Below, piece after piece: positions 56,930 to 64,000 of a stretch of DNA of 64,000 nucleotides. How positions within the stretch are numbered: the first letter of the stretch is position 1; each line of letters opens with the position of its first letter. The notes under the pieces were generated by a model. The model had not been told where the DNA came from and did not search any database. It saw only the letters and a list, made by a program, of their open reading frames with translations. A program made the position numbers and the translations under genes. Source of the DNA: Rosa chinensis (lineage: Eukaryota; Streptophyta; Magnoliopsida; Rosales; Rosaceae); the NCBI RefSeq assembly GCF_002994745.2, contig NC_037093.1, positions 43,194,384 through 43,258,383 of the forward strand. The letters are read 5' to 3'.

Positions 56930-59892
56930 TGTGATGCCCCGGAAATTCGTATTTATTTTCCGAGGATTTTCCGGAATCTAAATTATGGTTATTGGATGGT
57001 TTCGTGGCTCGTGGATGGAGCGGAAGTGTTTCAGGTGAATAATTAATTGAAAAATATGGTTTTAAGGGGGTTGCCTAAGGTTGACTTTTTATACGTTGGG
57101 ATTCTCCGAAAACTTCCTTCACAAAAGTTGTAGAGCGCGTCGATACGAGTTCGTGGACATGTGGAACGCGAGAATCGGAGTTCGTATGAAGAAGTTATGG
57201 CCATTGGAAGAAGTTTCCATTTTGGTATAAATAGGGAATTTCCGAAAATAATTTCATAATTTTGATATTTCCTTTTTCGGAAACCCTTTTCTCTCCGTTC
57301 TCTCTCCTCAGCCTCCGTGCGACCCGACCCAAACCCGGTGACCCGACCCGACTTTTCCGGCCGTTCCCGACGTCCGCCGGCGACGAAACCAACGCAGACG
57401 TGATAGCCACCATCTCGCCGACCTCCCTCTGGTGCTTGACGGGGACGGAGACCATTGGAAAGTGGAGATCGGAGGAGCTACAGTAGACGTAGTCGGATCC
57501 TGTCGGATTTTCTCAGTTTCCGGCGACTCCTCGGCCGATCGTTCTCAGTTTCAGAATCTCCTCCTCCTTCTGATCATCCTCATAACCACCTTGTAGGACG
57601 ATTTTGCGTGTGGAGTGGAAGATCTAGGTTTGAAAATATACGGTGTACAACGAATCTGGGGTTTGATCAGACGGCTGCGATTGGCTGATCTTGCAAGCTT
57701 GATCTAGGACGATCTAGGCCGAACCAGGCTTAGCTCCAGGTATGAAAGTTGCTCTACTCATCATGATGAACATTTCTGGTTGGCTTGATTGTTGTGGTGT
57801 TGAGTTTTGGCCGGTGGTAGTTGTGGTGGTTGCACCGCCGACTGTGGCGGCGTTATGGTGGCCTTCCGGCCATGTAATGGCTAGTTTCTGGTATTGTATA
57901 TCATCCACTCGTCGATACGAGCGTTTTGATATATAATACGCAATTTTTGGAGATCGTATGAATATATTGTGATTTTTACGGTTTCGGACCGTTTGATGCT
58001 TCGATCTGTGAGGATCCGAGCGTCCGATCGACTTGTGGTTTGGACATATCGATCGTAGAAGTGTTCCGGAGACATTGGGTGGTCTCGGATGTGGTTTCGC
58101 CTCGATTGACGTTACTTTGGGGATTTAGTTCAAAATAGGGGTTTCGGACTTAAATCGTTTGAGAATCGTTACTGATTTGAGGTCATTGGTGATTAGGTGC
58201 TTCTAAAGGTGAATTGGACGAGTTGTTGGTGATAGTTTTGGTTCGGTTCTGTATAGAAGACGCAGCGGGAGTTTCAAGGTGAGTAATCTCACGAAGTTCA
58301 TTTCACGAACGGGAATACCCTTATTGTTTTGAGAGTTATTTAGTTAACTGCAAACTATAGATGGTATTAGTGGCACTTTTGAGTAGATGATTACGTGTGT
58401 GTATATATATATTATGGGATGTATATATATACATACGTATTCATGTATTAGTAGATATATGTTTACGTGAAATATATATGTTTTGGGTGGTTTGTGGATT
58501 TATGAAAACAATATGCATGAAATAATGCTTTTTATTGTTTTGGGGTGAGGCTTTTGGAAAACAAATGATTTGTGGAAATGATTGATTTCGATTTATTTTG
58601 AAAAGCGTTGAGATTTGAGAAAAGCGTTGAGATTTGTGTATGAAAACAATGGGCATGAATTGATGCTTTTTATTGTTTTGTGTTATGGCTTTTTCGGAAA
58701 ACAATGATTATGGAAATGTTGATTTCGATTGTTTTCAAAAGCGTTGCGATTTGTGTAACATTTTGGGTCATGTGCGACTCCTTTAATGTTTTGCTCCAAG
58801 GGACAGTGCGGCCCGAGGATCGAAGGTCTGAGACCTTGGGCAGAATATCAAGTGACCACGTCTTTGGCCGGACGAGTGGTTACGTTTTTCAGTTAGAGCT
58901 CTAATCTGTCTGCCATATAGGTAATTCATGGGGTAACGGGAATTGGTTATTTACAACTCATGACATTACGTATTTTTAGGGAACAAGGTGTGAGTTGCTT
59001 CCTTATTAATGGTTTTTAAGGGGACAAGGTGTGAGTTGTTTTCCTTATTAACGTTTTGATAGAAATCAAGGTGTGAGTTGCTTTCTATGGTACGATTATG
59101 GTACATTTGATAGGAAACAAGGTGTGAGTTGTTTTCTATGTTTTATTTGATAGGAAACAAGGTGTGAGTTGTTTTCTATGTTTTATTGATAGAAATCAAG
59201 GTGTGAGTTGCTTTCTATGGTACGCTTATGGTACAACTGATAGAATTCAAGGTGCGAGTTGTTTTCTATGTTTTATTGATAGAATTCAAGTGTGGGTTGT
59301 TTTCTATGTTTCGTTTTAAAAGGAAACAAGGTGTGAGTTGCTTTCTTTTATTTCGATTTGAAAGGAAATTAAAGTGTGAGTTATTCTCCTTTATTTCGTG
59401 TTTTAAGGAATCAAAGCGTGAGTTGTTTTCCTTATTTTTGGCGTGAGTTGTGTGTGGTTTGAGATACTCATACGGGCTTGCAAAAGCTTACCGGGTTTGT
59501 TGTGTGGCAACCCGGTACACTATTCAAACGGTGTAGGGGTTAATCCTGCAGGTTAGGATAATCGGGGCTGAAGCTGAGGTAGCGCCTTTGCAGCTTTACG
59601 GTAGGAAGCCATTTTTGTAACTTTACCGTCGATAAGGACTTCCGTTGTATAGTTAACTCTGAGCTGCATTTACGTTTTATTTTGTTGTTGACAATTTAAT
59701 TCGTATGCTTGTGTAATATATAACTCTATGGACGAGTGTATATTAACCTTGAGGGTTCAGGGCATCAATATCTGTGTAAGTTAAAGGGAAAAAGATTCCA
59801 GGTATTTTGTATTGATGACTGGACGTTCACGCATATATAATTATGGGGTTATATATATCGATTTTCATGTGTGTAAAATCAGGGGCGTGACA
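56930..59892 (+). mobile_element. solo LTR of a gypsy-type element, 2.96 kb
   Basis: Ends TGTGATGCCCC and GGGGCGTGACA are imperfect inverted repeats starting TG and ending CA. A perfect 5-bp duplication TTTGT flanks it (56925-56929 and 59893-59897). A TATA box (TATAAATA, 57226-57233) sets the plus orientation. No primer site, coding region or second LTR is adjacent in direct orientation. Long LTRs of this kind occur in chromovirus-type gypsy elements. Open frames inside are GC-rich chance ORFs. Confidence 0.88.
58975..59450. repeat. AAGGTGTGAGTTG minisatellite in the solo LTR
   Basis: About ten copies of a unit of 35-60 bp built on GGAAACAAGGTGTGAGTTGT followed by TTTCTATG, with variants (AAGGTGCGAG, AAGCGTGAG) towards the right. 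Confidence 0.9.
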
Positions 59893-59926
59893 TTTGTGAA
59901 AACTGAAAACTTATAATTCAGACCAA

Positions 59927-61865
59927 TGTCACCCCACTGGTTAAGTAGTGAAAGAAAACCGAGGATTCCGATAACTCGTAAATCAGGACAGCCCCACTAA
60001 TCAAGTAAAATCGGACCAGCCCCGCTAGTCAAGTAAAAAGTAGAACAAGGAGAATAAGTATCGAAAGAAAACCGAGGATTCCTATAACTAGTAAATCTAG
60101 TCCAGCCCCGCTAATCAAGTAAAATTGAACTAGTACCGCTAGTCAAGTAAAAAGTAGAACAAGGAGAATACGTACGTATCAGTCATACAAGTGAGTATCC
60201 CAAGCCTAGGTAAAGACCTCTCAGGCCAAAAGTACTCCCATACTCCTGTACCTAACACCACAAAGGTGGATAGGGTATTGGGCTTTCATGATACTACCAC
60301 TAAGGCAGCACCACATCACAACAAAGGCATAAAGGGCTTTTGTTACTCCACCTCGAAGGTAATAGTCACATCGCCTCGAAAATTGAAACGACATGCTAGC
60401 ATGGTAACCTGCTCACAACAAGTATGGCATAGGATCTGAAGGTCATGACGGAATTCAAATCAAGTAAACAATTGTCAACCATTTCCAAAAATGATGATCG
60501 AGGATCAAGTATAACCAAATTTAATTCATATTCCGAAAAATAATCACCGAATACCAAAACAATAAACCATTTTATATTCCGAAAACAAGATATAAATAAA
60601 CGATTATTTAGGAAACACTATCGCATGCATATTATTTAAAAAGAAAATGTTCACTCATAGTATAAGGCTAATGAGGCCAAGCATATCGTTGAATGATGGC
60701 TCAGTACATCGTCCTGTACACCATTACAATTAGTAATGATAATTCAAAAATTAAATATGATTTTAAAACGAAACTTGAAAACCCCTGGCACAGGTAATTC
60801 GTCGAATCTCTGAAATCACATCAGAATCAACCCAAACTTCAAGAGTTTCACCAACTTAATTACTTTAGCATCCGAATGAAAAATAAGGACGATTCAACGA
60901 TCAGATCTCCTCGAATTATAAATCAAAAATAAGAAAATTCTGAAATTCCGATCAATTTCAAAAGTTCACCAATCACCACAAAATTCATATCAACACCTTC
61001 GTATCGCCAAGCTCGATCAAATAAGCCAAGGCAGAAGGCGAGAAGAGGCACACGCGCCGCTGAGTCAACCCCTAAATTGGATCACAAAATAGGTGCCGAA
61101 ATGTTCCTCTCAACAACCCCTTCCATTCCTAAAACTACAACAAAACCCAACTGGAATCCAAAAAATTGAAAATCACCTAAAAAAGAATCGGAAAAATCCT
61201 AGAATTTCAATTCTTCGATTCTGCCTCCTTGCTTTGAATCAACGCAAGATACTTAATTGAATGGTTGGAAAAAGAATGATCAGCTTCAAAACCCTACTGG
61301 TGGAGCCGCCTGAGGAGGCCAAGAAACTGAGAACTGATCGGAAGAAGAAAACGGGTCAGCCGAGGACTTAAACTCTTTGATTCATCGTCGCCGCCTATTG
61401 GTGGAGTCTGAGGCTAGAAATCAAATCGACGAGAAGAGGCGAACCGAATGGTGCAGGTCCGGCGGCCTAAGGTGGCGCTATGATGGAGAATTCGTCTGGT
61501 TTCTGGTTCTGGTCGAGTTGGGTTCATGGGTTGTACGGAGAGAAAAATGGTTAGCGGCATGGGGTAAGTTTCTGAAAATGGAAACTTACCAAAGGTAAAT
61601 GGGCTATTTTTAGTAAATTTTTCAGAACAATAATTTTTAATTTTTTAGACCATAACTTTCTCATCAATTCCAGCGTGCCACGTGTCCATGTTCTTGATTT
61701 AACGTCATCTACAACTTTCATGGAAAATTTTCTCACATGATGAACGAAACAAAAAGTCAACTTTTTAGTCCACTAAAAGTTCGAAACAAAAGTAAAAAGT
61801 AAGAATAGTTGTCGTCTACTGTCCAAATGACTAGTAAACCGGTAAATTAAGGTAAGACACGTAAC
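59927..61865 (-). mobile_element. probable second gypsy-type LTR, opposite orientation, diverged
   Basis: On the minus strand it starts TGTTACGTGTCTTACC near 61865 and ends AGTGGGGTGACA at 59927, resembling the ends of the adjacent solo LTR. Both share AAAAGTTGACTTTTT-like, AAAGTTGTAGA, GGACACGTGGCACGC-type and AAGTTATGG sequences in the same order. A repeated GAAAGAAAACCGAGGATTCC and CAGCCCCRCTARTCAAGTAA array (about 59950-60150) is in the place of the other LTR's minisatellite. No flanking duplication is clear. Confidence 0.5.
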
Positions 61866-62529
61866 AATACTTTGGTACAAGCAATGCAGAATGAAAAAGA
61901 AGGCAAGCCTACAGCCAAGAAGAGGGGGTGCCTGTTGGTATCAAAGAAAAAGAACCCCCCAAAGTAGAAGAAGCAATATGAGGAAGCTTGTCCTCTCCGT
62001 CTAGCCTATCCAAACATACCTCCTTGCCCAACGTCATATGGTAAGGAGAAAATCTGAGCTAAAAGTAGGTAGTTGTTTTCTACCTGCAAACTATAAGATT
62101 TTTTTACATCTTGATAATGGAACTCTTGAAGTACCGTAATTGAGCGCATTGGCGAAGGGAGTTTCACGTAATATTATCTTTTTGTATGGTAATGTTATAG
62201 TTTGTTAGGCTCCATGAATAAGTGAGATTCGATGTACAAATGAATGGTACATAGTTCCCATATTGGAAGATTTATAAGTGTCGTTCTGGCTTGCGATTGT
62301 TAATGAAAATTTTCATTTACTTAAAAAAAATGAAAACTATATCTTTTTCTAGAAAAAACAAAAAAAAAATTGAAAATTTTTGATCCATCAAGTATCACAG
62401 TGTAAGATGATATTAACAAAAATAGATTAACATAACTAAAAAGTCAATTCATCATTTGGAACATTTTTGAATCCCGCATTTTTGAATCGACAAATGAATT
62501 GGGCAACTCTTTAGTTGAATCAACTAATA
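61866..62529. other. intergenic, no gene
   Basis: AT-rich; no frame or repeat of note. Confidence 0.4.
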
Positions 62530-62765
62530 CTAGAAACTGCTCACACACCATATGGGTGTAGAGAAGTGGGTGGTTACCAATCTAGAAGTGTGTAGTTAAT
62601 TTATGAAAAATAATATTATACATGTTAAAATTATTTATTTAAATTTTGACTTTTTCTTCTCTGACAATTAGATGGATATATTAATTTATTTAATATTTTA
62701 AGGGTATAAAAGTAAAAAATTTCAGTTTTGACTAACAAACTCTCTTCTCTTAATGATAGTATAGA
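62530..62765 (-). mobile_element. mini-Helitron, 236 bp
   Basis: On the minus strand it starts TCTATACTATCATTAAGAGA and ends with a hairpin (ACACC CATAT GGTGT), a short spacer and CTAG. It is preceded by A and followed by T, so it sits exactly between A and T, as Helitrons do. No coding capacity. Confidence 0.82.
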
Positions 62766-62967
62766 TAGATTATGTATATAAAATATTTGAAATTCTTGAT
62801 AAAGTAATAATTACAAACTTTTCTAATAAATTCATTCAAAAATGAAATTTCTTTTGGAATAAAACTAGAAAATTAAATTTCACCATTTTTTTTTCAAACA
62901 AGAGTTTTTGGCAATGTCGATTGTGACAAATTTACATCATAATTGTTAATGAGATAAAAAAAATTAC

Positions 62968-63837
62968 CTCCTTAATTTCATTAGGAATCACTACCTCCTC
63001 TATACATGAGGTGCCTTCGCCAATAAGTTTTGTGGCCTTTTTTCCCCGTTTGATTGAACCAAGTATTGAAGCCTTCTGTGGCTCTATAAGGACTGGTTTA
63101 ATGTGGTGATCAGGTTTTGTAGTCTCGATAAGTTTTGCTCTTAGAGCAACTCTAACCGCTTCTCTATAATTTATGTATTATAGGGAAGCAAAAATTAAAA
63201 TCTCCATAATTTTTTTGCTCCAACTCCAACAGATTCCTTATTTTAAAGATTACTGTAAATTTAGAAAATTTTATTTTCTCTTTCATCACTATCCCTAAAA
63301 TGGGGATAGGTATAGGGAACCTGTTAGAGAAAAAACAAAAAAAAAACTTATTTTTCCCTAACGTAGAGAAAATTCAAATATGGGAAAGCTGCTGGAGTTG
63401 CTCTTAGCGAGTGAAATTGTTCATTTACTTATCCATCAGTCCACAGCTTTGTATTCCTATTTTTCCAGAGCGACCAAATGATCATTAGAAGTTTGTCAAA
63501 CACCTTAGACTTCAGGCTACATTCCCTCTCAAGCATCCAGTTCTTGAAAGGCAATTGAGCTGCAAGGAGTTGCGTAACAAGAACGGTGGCCTTGAGAAAA
63601 TTTCAGTCGCAATGGTGCAATTACAAAATAGATGCTTGGTGTCGTCCAATCGATGCTAGTAGAGTAAACAACTAGGATCCCCATCATAACCCTTGAGCAT
63701 CAATTTGTCTCTTGTAGGTAACTAATCATGAGATTCATGACAAGCACGCCATACACAAATTTGAACTTTTCCAGGTATTTTAGCTTTCCACAGTTTCTTC
63801 CACAATGGTTTAAAGGGATATCCAGTTGATGTAGCCA
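62968..63837 (-). pseudogene. zf-RVT (LINE-derived) coding relic split by a Tourist MITE
   Basis: From 63837 the minus strand reads YPFKPLWKKLWKAKIPGKVQ, CVWRACHESHD, a stop, then LPTRDKLMLKGYDGDPSCLL and TKHLFCNCTIA. This is the zinc-binding RVT region found after plant LINE RTs and in domesticated RNase-H-like genes. A second part ends KLLMIIWSLWKNRNTKLW. After the MITE (63144-63403), with one TTA removed, the frame stays open: FHSLRAKLIETTKPDHHIKP on to EVVIPNEIKEV, ending at a GT donor (62967). At least three stop codons make it inactive. Confidence 0.65.
63144..63403. mobile_element. Tourist (PIF/Harbinger) MITE, 260 bp
   Basis: Ends GAGCAACTCTAACCGCTTC and GAAAGCTGCTGGAGTTGCTC are inverted repeats. 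TTA is duplicated at 63141-63143 and 63404-63406. Confidence 0.9.
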
Positions 63838-64000
63838 ATGTTCTAAAAAACGGGCTAGGCGGCCGCCTAGGCGCTAGGCGCCCCCACCCCGTTCTGATTC
63901 TGGCCTAGTCGATCGAGCTAGGCGTTGGGCAGAAAGTCGGCTGCCTAGGAGGTGCTGGGCGAGTTTCTCTAGGCAGTGGGCAGTTGGCGATTAGGCGTTT
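63838..64000. repeat. CTAGGCG-rich dispersed repeat, cut by window edge
   Basis: Starts near TGTTCTAAAAAACGGGCTAG and consists of overlapping CCTAGGCG/GCTAGGCG motifs on both strands. This kind of GCCTAGGCG repeat is common in plant introns and intergenic DNA. Its right end is outside the window. Confidence 0.6.

Noticed and set aside
57195..57936. GC-rich ORFs on both strands
   Set aside because: They lie in the leader region of the solo LTR and have no conserved motif.

Overview
This is plant nuclear DNA. It has AT-rich intergenic sequence, short exons with GT/AG introns, TATA boxes of the TATAAATA type, and a dense nested population of plant transposons. The repeat types and gene relatives suggest a dicot, and I would guess Rosaceae, but nothing in the window proves the species. 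There are no operons, no CRISPR arrays and no convincing stand-alone RNA genes.

Only two genes look intact and recognisable. One is a four-exon plus-strand gene for the small TFIIIC subunit (GTF3C6/tau19-like, 39431-41085). The other is a two-exon minus-strand CBSX5-like CBS-domain gene (54110-55541) with a TATA box. A third candidate encodes a small secreted acidic protein (14620-15045), whose 3' end runs into repeat-like sequence.

Several genes are broken. A DUF241/BPS1-like gene has two in-frame TAG codons (3624-4496). A GARP/Myb-like relic is split by a tandem TRIM array (5427-7125). An unidentified gene is split by a hAT element (8739-10027). A strictosidine-synthase-like relic is split by a Mutator-like element (42333-44970). 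An F-box/RCC1 gene is truncated and frameshifted (45779-48256). Smaller relics are an FCF1-like exon (37729-37801), a mitochondrial cox2-like scrap (38561-38640) and a zf-RVT relic split by a Tourist MITE (62968-63837).

Layout, left to right: gypsy-type LTR end and hAT MITE (1-2.2 kb); DUF241 pseudogene (3.6-4.5); GARP relic with TRIM array and copia fragment with LTR (5.4-8.5); hAT-split relic (8.7-10); a MITE and a long-TIR element (11.1-13.4); secreted-protein gene (14.4-15.0); two nested TIR elements and two elements sitting in TA repeats (15.3-19.0); 5'-truncated LINE (19.5-22.9); three head-to-tail Helitrons carrying replication-protein-A relics (23.8-35.2); relic zone then GTF3C6 (35.2-41.1); SSL relic with MULE (42.3-45.0); F-box/RCC1 pseudogene (45.8-48.3); a Pack-MULE holding pieces of a homeobox-DDT gene and a copia gag-like sequence (50.0-52.9); CBSX5 (54.1-55.5); solo LTR of about 3 kb and a diverged relative in opposite orientation (56.9-61.9); mini-Helitron and zf-RVT relic (62.5-63.8).

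The window is best read as an accessory, transposon-rich interval between a few housekeeping genes. Target-site duplications can be read directly for about eleven insertions, so the order of events can be partly reconstructed. All boundaries were found by eye. Protein family names come from motif recognition, not from searches.
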